Part shown: piece after piece, positions 1 to 8,347 of the stretch
Numbering within the stretch: the first letter of the stretch is position 1
Layout of the letters: each line of letters begins with the position of its first letter
Assembly (NCBI RefSeq): GCF_046054155.1
Contig: NZ_JBEQCT010000002.1
Coordinates: 1 to 64,000 of the forward strand
Direction of reading: 5' to 3'
Length of the DNA stretch: 64,000 nt
From: Celerinatantimonas yamalensis
GTDB lineage: Bacteria > Pseudomonadota > Gammaproteobacteria > Enterobacterales > Celerinatantimonadaceae
Position numbers and translations under genes: made by a program
Notes under the pieces: generated by a model
Told to the model about the DNA's origin: nothing
Database searches by the model: none
The model's input: only the letters and a program-made list of their open reading frames with translations

Positions 1-2828
1 TCTGCGGCTAAGTTCACCGCACCAATGCGTTTGATTTGACGCGCTAACGCATCTAATTCAGCGGCATAATCGATCGTCATGTCAATCTCATCCAGTGCTT
101 GTGGGCTTAATGTCACTCCGGCCTCAGCTAATTGTTCAAGCAGGACACGTCGACGCGTTAATAGCTCCTGACTGGCTAACTGTTGTTGCTGAAATAATTG
201 CTGTTGCTGCTCTTTTTGGCTTTGCAGCGTTTTGTGATCTAAACTCAATTGCGTCAATTGCTGTTGGTACTGCTGGCGTTTCCCCTCTAACTGCTCATGT
301 TGAACTTGTTGCTCTAATTGCAATTGGCGCAGTGTTTCAGCTTGCTGAAGCAATTGCTCTAAATCAACGCCTTGCTGAGCAGATTCAGCAAGCTCAGCGA
401 GTTCAGCTTGTAACTGCTTCAACTGTTCGCTTCTATCCTTGACCCATTCGCTGATTTGGCTGAGCTTTGCGTGTTGCTGTTGCAGCTTCAGTTGGAGCTG
501 ATGCTGATTACGCTCTATCTGTTGACTCTGAGCATTGAGCTGTTGGTGATGCTGCGTGCATTGCTGCGCGATTTGCTCGACGTTCAAATACTGTTGCTGT
601 TGCTGTTCAAATTGCCACTGCAATTCTTCGAGCTGTTCAGCCAACATATCAACCTGCGCTTGCGACTCTTGCAATTCATCTTGTGCTTGTTGATATTGCG
701 CGTGCAGCACTTCTTGTTGGGTTTGTTGATGAGCATGGCGCTGCTGCGCTAAAGCTACCTGCTGCGTTAGTTGCGCCTGCTGCGCACGGCCTGTTTGCAG
801 CGCTTGTTGAGCGATTTCAAGCTCTGCTTCAATTTGTTGTAACTGTTCTTTGGCAACTGTAAGGGTTTGTTCAGCCTGTTGCTGGCTGGGCTCGAGGGTC
901 TGCAATTGCTTGTCGAGTTGTTCTAAATGCGTTTGCTGAGCCAAAATCGACTGATGGTCATCGGCACCCAATACGTTTTGCCAATCACGCCCAAACCATT
1001 CACCTTGCGCGGTAATCAGCGATTGATGGGGAGCTAACTGATCTCGCTCTTGCAGCGCTTGCTGTTTGCTAGACACACAGCGAACCCCACGAAGCAGTAT
1101 TATTGGCGCGCCTTGCACATGATGGACAAGTGCATTTTGAGGTTCATTATCAGGCACGCTTACATCAGCCCAAATCGCCAGATCCGCTTGCTCACGCTTT
1201 CGTTGATCAGTTTCAGCGAATAACCAAGGGCCTAATACTTTTTCAACTGCCAACTCCCACCCAGGCGTTATCGATAATCGCTCTCTAAGCGGATGGGATG
1301 CGACATATTGCTGTTTGGCTAGCGAATCGAGTAGTTGCTGCAATGACTGTCGCTCGGTACGTTGCTTAAACAGCTGTTGATTGAGCTTTAGTAAGTGTTC
1401 ACTTTTTTGTTCAACCTCTGTTTGACAATTCTTCTGACACGCACTGAGCTGCAAAACGGTTGTATGTTGTTGCTGAACTTGTCGCTCAGCTTGTTGTAGT
1501 TGCGAGTCAAGCTCACCTAACTCATCTTCAAACAAGTTAGCGTGCTCATTGCATTGCACTGAGAGCTTTTGTAATTGCTGTTGTAATCGCTGCTGCAAGT
1601 GCTGGGCACCACGCTGTTGTTCTTGACGTGTTGCTAACTGCTGGCGCAGCTGTTGACTTTGATGATCGGCTTCACTTTTACGGGCGCTAGCTTGTTGCTG
1701 CGCGTCATCAGCCTGTTGCAAGGTGTCATTGAGTTCATCCAATTGCTGCTCACCAATGGCAAACTCTTGCTCTAGGGTGTCGATGTGCGCGGTTAGTTGC
1801 GGGACTTGCTGTTGGCGAGTGGCAAGTTCTTGTTGCAACTGTTCAATACGCTGTTGGTAACTCTGTTCTCGAGTTATACGCTGTTTTTGGTTGGCTTGTT
1901 GAAAGAGCAATTGCTCTTCACAGCGCGCGAGTTGAGCGGCACTTTGAGCTTGCTCTTGGCGAAAGCTATCCAGTTGCTCGATAAGTTCACGCTGCTCTTC
2001 ACTGACCAATAAATGCTGATTATCAAGTTCGGTCAGCTTAGCATCCAACATAGCCAGTTGCTGGTTTTGTGTAGACTCTTCGCTATTTTTTTGATCAAGA
2101 GCTTGGTCCAAACGACGCAGCTGAGCTAATGATTGCTGCTGTTGTAATTGGCGCAGACGATCACGTAACTGACGATAGCGCATAGCCGCTTGTGCTTGCA
2201 CACGAAGCTTGTCCACTTGCGCGGTTAATTCACTCTCGATATCATTCAATCGCAGCAGATTTTCTTCAGTATGACGAATGCGATTTTCGGTTTCTCGGCG
2301 GCGCTCTTTATAACGAGAAACACCAGCGGCTTCATCAATAAAGACTCTTAAATCCTGAGGTTTGGATTCAATTAATCGGCTGATCATGCCCTGCTCAATA
2401 ATCGCGTAACTGCGCGGGCCAAGACCGGTGCCTAAAAACAGATCCGTAATATCTTTTTTACGACAGCGAGTACCGTTCAAAAAATACAGATTTTGGCCAT
2501 CACGCGTCACCTCACGGCGCACCGCCACTTCATTGTACGCACCATATTCTCCACCTAATCGACCACTTTCATTATCAAACGCTAATTCAACAGAGGCTTT
2601 CGATGCAGCCGCTCTGCGGGTTGAACCATTAAAAATAACATCAGTCATGGCATCGCCGCGCAAGTTACGCGCCGAGCTTTCGCCGAGAACCCAACGCACA
2701 GCATCAATGACATTTGACTTCCCGCAGCCATTTGGCCCGACGACCCCAGTCAACTGCCGAGGAAACGGAATTTTCGTTGGTTCAGCAAACGATTTAAAAC
2801 CCGCTAAGCGAATTGACTTTAAACGCAT
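1..2828 (-). CDS. smc: Chromosome partition protein Smc, N-terminal part (runs off the window)
   Basis: SMC ATPase of the chromosome-organising condensin-type complex. The frame opens at an ATG at 2826-2828 with MRLKSIRLAGFKSFAEPTKI, the family's standard N-terminus, followed by the Walker A GPNGCGKSN near residue 32. About 942 codons lie in the window; the hinge and coiled coils follow, and the C-terminal ATPase lobe (usual length 1,150-1,200 aa) is cut off by the left edge. The coiled coil is very rich in Gln (for example QQQQ runs in the 150-400 region). It is divergent from cysZ with about 100 bp between. In relatives the zipA-ligA pair lies downstream of smc, which would be outside this window. 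Confidence 0.93.
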   Translation of the reverse strand, partial: MRLKSIRLAGFKSFAEPTKIPFPRQLTGVVGPNGCGKSNVIDAVRWVLGESSARNLRGDAMTDVIFNGSTRRAAASKASVELAFDNESGRLGGEYGAYNEVAVRREVTRDGQNLYFLNGTRCRKKDITDLFLGTGLGPRSYAIIEQGMISRLIESKPQDLRVFIDEAAGVSRYKERRRETENRIRHTEENLLRLNDIESELTAQVDKLRVQAQAAMRYRQLRDRLRQLQQQQSLAQLRRLDQALDQKNSEESTQNQQLAMLDAKLTELDNQHLLVSEEQRELIEQLDSFRQEQAQSAAQLARCEEQLLFQQANQKQRITREQSYQQRIEQLQQELATRQQQVPQLTAHIDTLEQEFAIGEQQLDELNDTLQQADDAQQQASARKSEADHQSQQLRQQLATRQEQQRGAQHLQQRLQQQLQKLSVQCNEHANLFEDELGELDSQLQQAERQVQQQHTTVLQLSACQKNCQTEVEQKSEHLLKLNQQLFKQRTERQSLQQLLDSLAKQQYVASHPLRERLSITPGWELAVEKVLGPWLFAETDQRKREQADLAIWADVSVPDNEPQNALVHHVQGAPIILLRGVRCVSSKQQALQERDQLAPHQSLITAQGEWFGRDWQNVLGADDHQSILAQQTHLEQLDKQLQTLEPSQQQAEQTLTVAKEQLQQIEAELEIAQQALQTGRAQQAQLTQQVALAQQRHAHQQTQQEVLHAQYQQAQDELQESQAQVDMLAEQLEELQWQFEQQQQQYLNVEQIAQQCTQHHQQLNAQSQQIERNQHQLQLKLQQQHAKLSQISEWVKDRSEQLKQLQAELAELAESAQQGVDLEQLLQQAETLRQLQLEQQVQHEQLEGKRQQYQQQLTQLSLDHKTLQSQKEQQQQLFQQQQLASQELLTRRRVLLEQLAEAGVTLSPQALDEIDMTIDYAAELDALARQIKRIGAVNLAA

Positions 2829-2925
2829 AACACCCTAATACATGTATATTCATTCGAGCGACTTTACCAGAGCCATCCAAGGTTTGTAATATGATAGTCC
2901 ATTTTACTTAACGGAACTGCCCACA

Positions 2926-3708
2926 ATGCAGGATTTATCCCGGACTCATCTCTCGGGTGCCCACTATTTCGTCCAAGGCTGGCGATTGGTGAGCCGACCT
3001 GGACTGCGACTTTTTGTCATCATTCCTCTATTAGTGAATACACTACTATTCGCAGGAGCATTTTACTGGCTATTTGATCGACTACAATACTGGATCGAAC
3101 AAATTACCTTAGCACTCCCAACTAGTTTACATTGGCTGGATTGGTTGATTTGGCCGCTTGCAGTCATTGCAATTATCTTTGTATTTTCGTTTATTTTTGC
3201 CAGTGTCGGCAACTGGTTGGCCGCACCGTTTAATGGCATTTTAGCTGAACGAACTGAACTATTGCTAACAGGCCAGCCACTTCCAGAGGCTAAACTCAGT
3301 GAGCTGCTCACTGACATTCCTCGCACCTTGCTTCGAGAATGGCAAAAATTTTGTTACTGGCTACCACGTTCCCTCGTTTTAGTCTGCGCTTTTTTTATCC
3401 CCGGATTAGGTCAAACAGTTATTCCTGTGCTTTGGTTTGTGTTTAGTGCATGGATGATGGCTATTCAATATATTGATTATCCTTTTGATAACCATAAAAT
3501 CGCCTTTCGACCGATGCGTGCACAGCTATCACGTAATCGCCTAGGGAACTGGCTGTTTGGTGCATTGGTCACGGTGGCAACGTGGATCCCACTGGTAAAC
3601 TGGGTCGTTATGCCCGCTGCAATTTGCGGAGCAACAGCCCTGTGGGTGGACTATTATCGCGATGAAGAACAATCGCCACTTCGACGCGTTCCATGGCTTG
3701 AGCACTAG
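2926..3708 (+). CDS. cysZ: Sulfate transporter CysZ
   Basis: Inner-membrane sulfate permease that feeds assimilatory sulfate reduction. The 260-aa product has the EI24/CysZ layout: a short N-terminal SGAHYFVQGWRLVSRPGLRLFV-type segment, four hydrophobic blocks (about residues 28-48, 67-93, 140-172 and 205-235) and the conserved YIDYPFDNH motif near residue 183. The length is close to that of the E. coli protein. It sits just upstream of cysK, as in enterobacteria, which links sulfate uptake with cysteine synthesis. The start is the ATG after an ACGGAACTG stretch. Confidence 0.93.
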   Translation: MQDLSRTHLSGAHYFVQGWRLVSRPGLRLFVIIPLLVNTLLFAGAFYWLFDRLQYWIEQITLALPTSLHWLDWLIWPLAVIAIIFVFSFIFASVGNWLAAPFNGILAERTELLLTGQPLPEAKLSELLTDIPRTLLREWQKFCYWLPRSLVLVCAFFIPGLGQTVIPVLWFVFSAWMMAIQYIDYPFDNHKIAFRPMRAQLSRNRLGNWLFGALVTVATWIPLVNWVVMPAAICGATALWVDYYRDEEQSPLRRVPWLEH

Positions 3709-3749
3709 CTCAGCCCGTTATTATCTCTTTATTACATATGATTATAACT

Positions 3750-3783
3750 AAAGCTTCCTTCATTTATTAATTGAAGGCTTTAT
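3750..3783 (+). terminator. Hairpin after cysZ
   Basis: CCTTCA at 3757-3762 pairs with TGAAGG at 3772-3777, extended by AAG/CTT across a small bulge and followed by TTTATCC. The U-run is short, so it may be a weak terminator or only an RNA-stabilising hairpin between cysZ and cysK. Confidence 0.45.
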
Positions 3784-3823
3784 CCTAGGTAGTTATGTAA
3801 AGCATCATGAAAGGGTATGTCCA

Positions 3824-4789
3824 ATGAGCAAAATTTATGAAGATAATACGCTAACCATCGGCCACACACCGTTGGTTCGATTGAATCGCGTCACTAAAGG
3901 CAATGTCTTAGCCAAGATCGAATCACGCAACCCAAGTTTTAGTGTCAAATGTCGTATTGGCGCTAACATGGTTTGGGATGCCGAGAAAAAAGGGCTATTG
4001 GGTCCGGGCAAAGAACTGGTTGAACCAACCAGTGGCAACACTGGGATTGCATTGGCCTTTGTCGCAGCCTCTCGTGGCTATCCAATCACTTTAACGATGC
4101 CAGCAAGTATGAGTCTTGAGCGACGTAAACTACTCAAAGCGCTTGGTGCAAATCTAGTGCTCACTGAAGGTCCTAAAGGGATGAAAGGGGCCATAGCCAA
4201 GGCTCAAGAGATTGTCGATAGTGACAGTAAATATATTATGCTCGGCCAATTTGATAATCCAGCTAACCCACAAATCCATGAACAAACAACTGGCCCTGAG
4301 ATTTGGGATGACACAGATGGCGAAGTTGATGTGTTTATCGCTGGCGTCGGCACTGGGGGTACTTTGACAGGAACCTCGCGTTATATCAAAAAAACCCAGG
4401 GTAAAGCGATTCTCAGCGTTGCCGTTGAACCGACTACATCCCCGGTGATTACCCAAGCAAAAGCAGGTGAAGAACTCAAGCCTGGTCCACACAAAATCCA
4501 AGGTATTGGACCTGGTTTTATACCCGCGAACTTGGACTTAGACTTAGTTGACCGAGTCGAGCAGGTGAGTGACGAAGAAGCTTTTGCGATGGCACACCGA
4601 CTCATGGAGGAGGAAGGGATCTTAGCCGGTATCTCATCTGGCGCAGCTGTTGTGGCAGCCGCACGCATCGCCGAAGAACCAGAATATGCTGACAAAACAA
4701 TTGTGGTCATTTTACCCAGTGCAGCCGAGCGTTATTTAAGTAGCCCATTGTTTGCTAATATGTTTACTGAAGAAGAAAATCTGCAGTAA
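3824..4789 (+). CDS. cysK: Cysteine synthase A (O-acetylserine sulfhydrylase)
   Basis: PLP enzyme making L-cysteine from O-acetylserine and sulfide in the cytoplasm. At 321 aa it has the usual family length. The PLP lysine lies in NPSFSVKCRIGANM near residue 42, the substrate loop is EPTSGNTGIALAF near residue 66, and the PLP phosphate loop is GVGTGGTLTG near residue 177. The late motif GISSGAAVVAA is intact. The ATG at 3824 follows AAGGGTATGTCC. A strong terminator follows at about 4807, so cysK is probably separate from ptsH even though the gene order matches E. coli. Confidence 0.96.
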   Translation: MSKIYEDNTLTIGHTPLVRLNRVTKGNVLAKIESRNPSFSVKCRIGANMVWDAEKKGLLGPGKELVEPTSGNTGIALAFVAASRGYPITLTMPASMSLERRKLLKALGANLVLTEGPKGMKGAIAKAQEIVDSDSKYIMLGQFDNPANPQIHEQTTGPEIWDDTDGEVDVFIAGVGTGGTLTGTSRYIKKTQGKAILSVAVEPTTSPVITQAKAGEELKPGPHKIQGIGPGFIPANLDLDLVDRVEQVSDEEAFAMAHRLMEEEGILAGISSGAAVVAAARIAEEPEYADKTIVVILPSAAERYLSSPLFANMFTEEENLQ

Positions 4790-4806
4790 TTTTATGCCAA
4801 ATGATC

Positions 4807-4838
4807 AAAAGCCAATCCATCAAAGGGTTGGCTTTTTT
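4807..4838 (+). terminator. Intrinsic terminator after cysK
   Basis: AAGCCAATCC pairs with GGGTTGGCTT (one mismatch), followed by six T. The flanking TGATCAAA and TTTGATCG can extend the stem. Confidence 0.85.
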
Positions 4839-5257
4839 GATCGAGCTCTCAATATTGTCATTTAATCTTTTAATTTTGCCACGTGAACATGGCGCAAAAT
4901 GCCCGTTCCCATTCACTTAGCTTTATCACTCAAACTGTTTGTGATCACATTCAATAACCACTATACTTTTCGCCCAGCGGCAGGCACTACCTGCATTGTC
5001 AACAGCAGATAGGCTCGTCTACACAGACAATATGATGGGCTTCATCATTGTTGAGCAAAACAAAAAATTTGTTAAAAAATAACGTTTGCAGTGATTCAAC
5101 ATCGCTCATCGATTGCTTATATTTTGATGTAGATTAAGCACTACTAGGCTAAATATCGTTATTTTACTACATACTTTCTTACAGTTATGAGTTTGTCATG
5201 CTCAAATTGTTTGATAATAACATCAATATAGCCGATAACTAAAATAGAGGTACACCT
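4839..5257. other. Long leader/intergenic region before ptsH
   Basis: About 420 bp without a credible gene. It holds a sigma-70-like promoter (4939-4967), a palindrome TGTGATCACA at 4940-4949 overlapping its -35, and a short hairpin GCAGG-CACTA-CCTGC at 4980-4994 near the predicted start site. The rest is AT-rich and may carry a second promoter closer to ptsH, which I could not place. Confidence 0.5.
4939..4967 (+). promoter_or_regulatory. Candidate sigma-70 promoter of the pts operon
   Basis: TTGTGA (4939-4944), 17-bp spacer, TATACT (4962-4967). The -10 matches five of six consensus bases and the spacing is optimal. The -35 overlaps a TGTGATCACA palindrome. Its half-sites resemble those of CRP but lack the 6-bp spacer, so CRP binding is not supported. 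Confidence 0.5.
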
Positions 5258-5515
5258 ATGTTTGAGAAAAACGTTGTTATTACCGCAGAAAATGGACTAC
5301 ACACCCGCCCTGCAGCCCAGTTTGTTAAAGAAGCAAAATCGTTTAGTAGCGATGTTTCTGTTATCAGTGGTGGCAAATCTGCCAGCGCGAAAAGCTTGTT
5401 TAAATTGCAAACTCTCGGGTTGACCAAGGGGACTGAAATTACGATTCGTGCCGAAGGTTCTGATGAAAAAGATGCAGTAGCAAAATTAGTTGCATTGATG
5501 GATGAATTAGAATAG
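5258..5515 (+). CDS. ptsH: Phosphocarrier protein HPr
   Basis: Small cytoplasmic carrier that takes phosphate from enzyme I and passes it to sugar-specific EIIA domains. It is 85 aa, the standard length. The phosphorylated His15 lies in NGLHTRPAA and Ser46 is in the KSLFKLQ segment. The AAATAGAGGTACACCT leader gives a GAGG ribosome site. First gene of ptsH-ptsI-crr, 43 bp before ptsI. Confidence 0.97.
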   Translation: MFEKNVVITAENGLHTRPAAQFVKEAKSFSSDVSVISGGKSASAKSLFKLQTLGLTKGTEITIRAEGSDEKDAVAKLVALMDELE

Positions 5516-5558
5516 TTCCTCCCATCTTTTTATCGTTCAGTTTATAAAGGTTTAGGTT

Positions 5559-7286
5559 ATGATATCAGGAATTCCAGCTTCACCAGGCATTGCTTTCGGA
5601 AAGGCACTTTTGCTGAGTGAAGATGAAGTAGTTATTAATCAACACCCCATTAAGTCCAGTGAAGTCAAAGCTGAAATTAAGCGCTTCTTGGATGCCAGAG
5701 ATAAAACAGCAGCCCAGCTAGAAGAGATCAAGACCATGGCTGGTGCAACCTTCGGTGCAGAAAAAGAGGCCATTTTCGAGGGACATATTATGTTACTTGA
5801 AGATGAGGAACTGGAAGAAGATATCAAAACCTTCATCCAAGATGAACTTGCATCAGCGGATCGCGCAATCAATGCAGTGATTGAACAAAATGCTCAAATG
5901 CTCGCCAACTTGGATGACCCTTATTTGCGTGAACGAGCAACAGATTTTCGCGATATTGGGTCACGTCTGGTTAAAAATGCGCTGGGAATCGATATTGTCT
6001 CTTTGAGTTCTATCAAAGAGGAAGTGATCTTAGTGGCTGGGGATTTAACCCCATCAGAAACCGCTCAAATCAATCTGAATAAAGTATTAGGGTTTGTAAC
6101 CGAGCTCGGTGGCCGAACTTCCCATACATCAATTATGGCTCGTTCGTTAGAACTTCCTGCAATTGTAGGTACCAATGATATTACCAATAAAGTTAAAAAT
6201 GGAGATATTCTGGTATTAGATGCGGTTAATAATGAAATACTGATTAACCCTAGCAACGAGCAGTTAGAATCTTATAAAAAACGCCAAATCGAATTTCTAG
6301 CCGAGAAAGAAGAGCTCGCTAAACTTAAAGATCTACCCGCAATTACATTGGATGGTCATCGAGTTGAAGCCTGTTCTAACATTGGCAGCCTTAAAGACGT
6401 CAAAGGTGCAGAGCGTAACGGAGCTGAAGGTATTGGCTTGTACCGCACTGAATTTTTGTTTATGGATCGTGATAGTCTGCCAACTGAAGACGAACAGTTC
6501 AAAGCTTATAAAGCAGTTGCTGAGAGCATGCCAAACCACCCGATCATTATCCGTACTATGGATATTGGTGGGGACAAAGATCTGCCTTATCTCAACTTGC
6601 CAAAAGAGATGAACCCATTTCTTGGCTGGCGCGCAGTACGAATCTTCTTTGATCGTCCTGAAATTATGCACACTCAGTTACGAGCACTACTTCGAGCTTC
6701 TGCATTTGGTAAAATTCGGATCATGTTCCCAATGATCATCTCTGTCGAAGAGATCCGTTTTTTAAAAGCCGAACTCAACAAACTGAAAGTACAACTGCGT
6801 GACGAAGGTAAATCGTTTGACGATACCATTGAAGTCGGTATCATGGTCGAAACGCCAGCCGCAGCGGTCATTGCACACCACCTGATTAAAGAGGTTGATT
6901 TCTTTAGTATAGGTACCAATGATCTAACTCAGTACACATTAGCAGTTGATCGTGGTAATGAACTGATTTCGAAAATGTATAATCCATTATCACCGTCTGT
7001 ACTCAACCTGATCAAACAGGTCATCGATGCATCACACGCTGCTGGCAAGTGGACTGGCATGTGCGGTGAATTAGCTGGTGATGAGCGGGCGACTATTCTG
7101 TTACTAGGTATGGGCCTTGACGAATTTTCAATGAGTGCGATCTCTATTCCACTGATTAAAAAATTAGTCCGTAATACCAATTACGAAGACGCAAAACAGT
7201 TAGCCGAGCAGGCTCTTGCTGCCGCAACAGCAGATGAAGTAGCAGACCTGATGGATGAATTTATTAAACAAAAAGCGGTTTGCTAG
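5559..7286 (+). CDS. ptsI: PTS enzyme I (phosphoenolpyruvate-protein phosphotransferase)
   Basis: Starts the PTS relay by moving phosphate from PEP to HPr. At 575 aa it matches the E. coli enzyme. The active His is in GGRTSHTSIMARSLELPAIVG (about residue 189). The PEP-binding TIM barrel has GLYRTEFLFM near residue 294, and the proton-donor Cys is in GMCGELAGD near residue 502. It has no N-terminal GAF domain, so it is the carbohydrate PtsI and not the nitrogen-type PtsP. crr follows about 40 bp downstream. Confidence 0.97.
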   Translation: MISGIPASPGIAFGKALLLSEDEVVINQHPIKSSEVKAEIKRFLDARDKTAAQLEEIKTMAGATFGAEKEAIFEGHIMLLEDEELEEDIKTFIQDELASADRAINAVIEQNAQMLANLDDPYLRERATDFRDIGSRLVKNALGIDIVSLSSIKEEVILVAGDLTPSETAQINLNKVLGFVTELGGRTSHTSIMARSLELPAIVGTNDITNKVKNGDILVLDAVNNEILINPSNEQLESYKKRQIEFLAEKEELAKLKDLPAITLDGHRVEACSNIGSLKDVKGAERNGAEGIGLYRTEFLFMDRDSLPTEDEQFKAYKAVAESMPNHPIIIRTMDIGGDKDLPYLNLPKEMNPFLGWRAVRIFFDRPEIMHTQLRALLRASAFGKIRIMFPMIISVEEIRFLKAELNKLKVQLRDEGKSFDDTIEVGIMVETPAAAVIAHHLIKEVDFFSIGTNDLTQYTLAVDRGNELISKMYNPLSPSVLNLIKQVIDASHAAGKWTGMCGELAGDERATILLLGMGLDEFSMSAISIPLIKKLVRNTNYEDAKQLAEQALAAATADEVADLMDEFIKQKAVC

Positions 7287-7326
7287 TTGCCATTGATAAA
7301 ATCGCATTGACTTGAGGAGCTTAAAC

Positions 7327-7836
7327 ATGGGGCTGTTCGATAAGCTGAAAAAATTAGTTTCAGAAGAGAATACCAACGAATCAGGATATGAAATCATTGC
7401 ACCATTATCTGGAGAGATAGTGCCAATCGAAGATGTTCCTGATGTGGTTTTTGCTGAGAAAATTGTAGGTGACGGGATTGCAATTAAACCATCAGGGAAC
7501 AAAATTGTTGCGCCTTGTGATGGAACGATTGGTAAAATTTTCGAAACCAACCATGCATTTTCATTAGAATCTGACAATGGTATTGAGCTGTTTGTGCACT
7601 TTGGTGTAGATACAGTTGAGCTCAAAGGCGAAGGATTTACACGTATTGCGCAAGAGGGCCAGAAAGTCAAACAAGGTGATACTATCATCGAATTCGACTT
7701 AGCTTTGCTCGAAGAGAAAGCAAAATCTGTACTGACACCTGTTGTTATCTCAAACATGGATGAAGTTAAAAGCCTTCAAAAAATGTCAGGCACAGTCACT
7801 GTTGCTGAAACTGTTGTGTTGCGTGTGACTAAATAA
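7327..7836 (+). CDS. crr: PTS glucose-specific EIIA component
   Basis: EIIA-Glc receives phosphate from HPr at a histidine in GIELFVHFGVDTVEL (about residue 90) and is the main regulator of catabolite repression and inducer exclusion. The ATG at 7327 is chosen because GAGGAG lies 7 bp upstream and the product begins MGLFDKLKKLVSE, as in relatives. An upstream in-frame TTG at 7312 has no ribosome site. 169 aa, the usual length. A strong terminator follows. Confidence 0.96.
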   Translation: MGLFDKLKKLVSEENTNESGYEIIAPLSGEIVPIEDVPDVVFAEKIVGDGIAIKPSGNKIVAPCDGTIGKIFETNHAFSLESDNGIELFVHFGVDTVELKGEGFTRIAQEGQKVKQGDTIIEFDLALLEEKAKSVLTPVVISNMDEVKSLQKMSGTVTVAETVVLRVTK

Positions 7837-7860
7837 TCAAAGAGTTCACCGATAGAACAT

Positions 7861-7900
7861 ATCAAGAGATACGATACAAATAATTTTAGTATCTCTTGAT
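7861..7900 (+). terminator. Long hairpin after crr
   Basis: A perfect 12-bp inverted repeat: 7861-7872 pairs with 7889-7900 (ATCAAGAGATAC / GTATCTCTTGAT). It has no U-run, so it probably protects the 3' end rather than terminating. Confidence 0.55.
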
Positions 7901-7910
7901 TCGTGGCATA

Positions 7911-7943
7911 AAAAAATCCAGTGCTTTTGTCACTGGATTTTTT
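7911..7943 (+). terminator. Intrinsic terminator of ptsH-ptsI-crr
   Basis: A 13-bp perfect stem, 7911-7923 with 7931-7943 (AAAAAATCCAGTG / CACTGGATTTTTT), with a 7-base loop. A/T tracts on both sides make it work in either direction. Confidence 0.9.
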
Positions 7944-8347
7944 ATGTCTGCATAACGCCCACATTGGCGTTGCAAGACCCGTAAGCGATACGTATGGGTA
8001 TCTTACCTTCAAATACATAGAACGCCTGCTGAGACCCTTTAGGACGATTTAACGAGCTAGCGCAAGCGTGCGATTTGCTTAGAACATGTTGCCGTTTCTC
8101 GATTAGATTTATTCGTTCTGACAACGTGCTGCCCGTGAAATGAAAACGATGTTGAGTGACTCCCAAGTGACGAACAAGTAGCAGGCAAAAAGAGTAAAAA
8201 TAGATCCTTGTCAGAGAATCTTCAGGCTGTGTTTAGCCTGCATTCGATCTACCGTGATCACTCATTTGTTAACAGAAACGATCATACCGCCCCCGCCTTG
8301 CATCAAAATCCATCAATTGGCTGAAAAATCCTCTACATCAACACAGC
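7944..8347. other. Intergenic region with copy A of a dispersed repeat
   Basis: About 400 bp with no credible gene. Its middle part (about 8113-8220) resembles two other intergenic stretches in the window. A short inverted repeat AGGCTG-tgttt-AGCCT sits near 8223-8240. Confidence 0.5.
8113..8220. repeat. Dispersed intergenic repeat, copy A
   Basis: Shares TTCGTTCT, then a cGTtcTgCCcGtgAAatGAaAACGATG core followed by TTGAGTGA, a second AGTGACGAACAAGT part and an A-rich AAAGAGTAAAAATAGA part with the stretches near 28324 and 46967. Similarity was judged by eye and is partial. Confidence 0.4.

Noticed and set aside
95..752. Open frames on the plus strand inside smc
   Set aside because: Antisense shadows of the smc coiled coil; leucine-rich translations come from CAG/CTG repeats, with no ribosome sites.
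4940..4949. CRP-binding site at TGTGATCACA
   Set aside because: CRP sites need six bases between the TGTGA and TCACA halves; here the halves overlap directly.
7861..8347. CRISPR array or attachment site
   Set aside because: The repeats here are two hairpins and one copy of a dispersed element; there are no regularly spaced identical repeats and no integrase.
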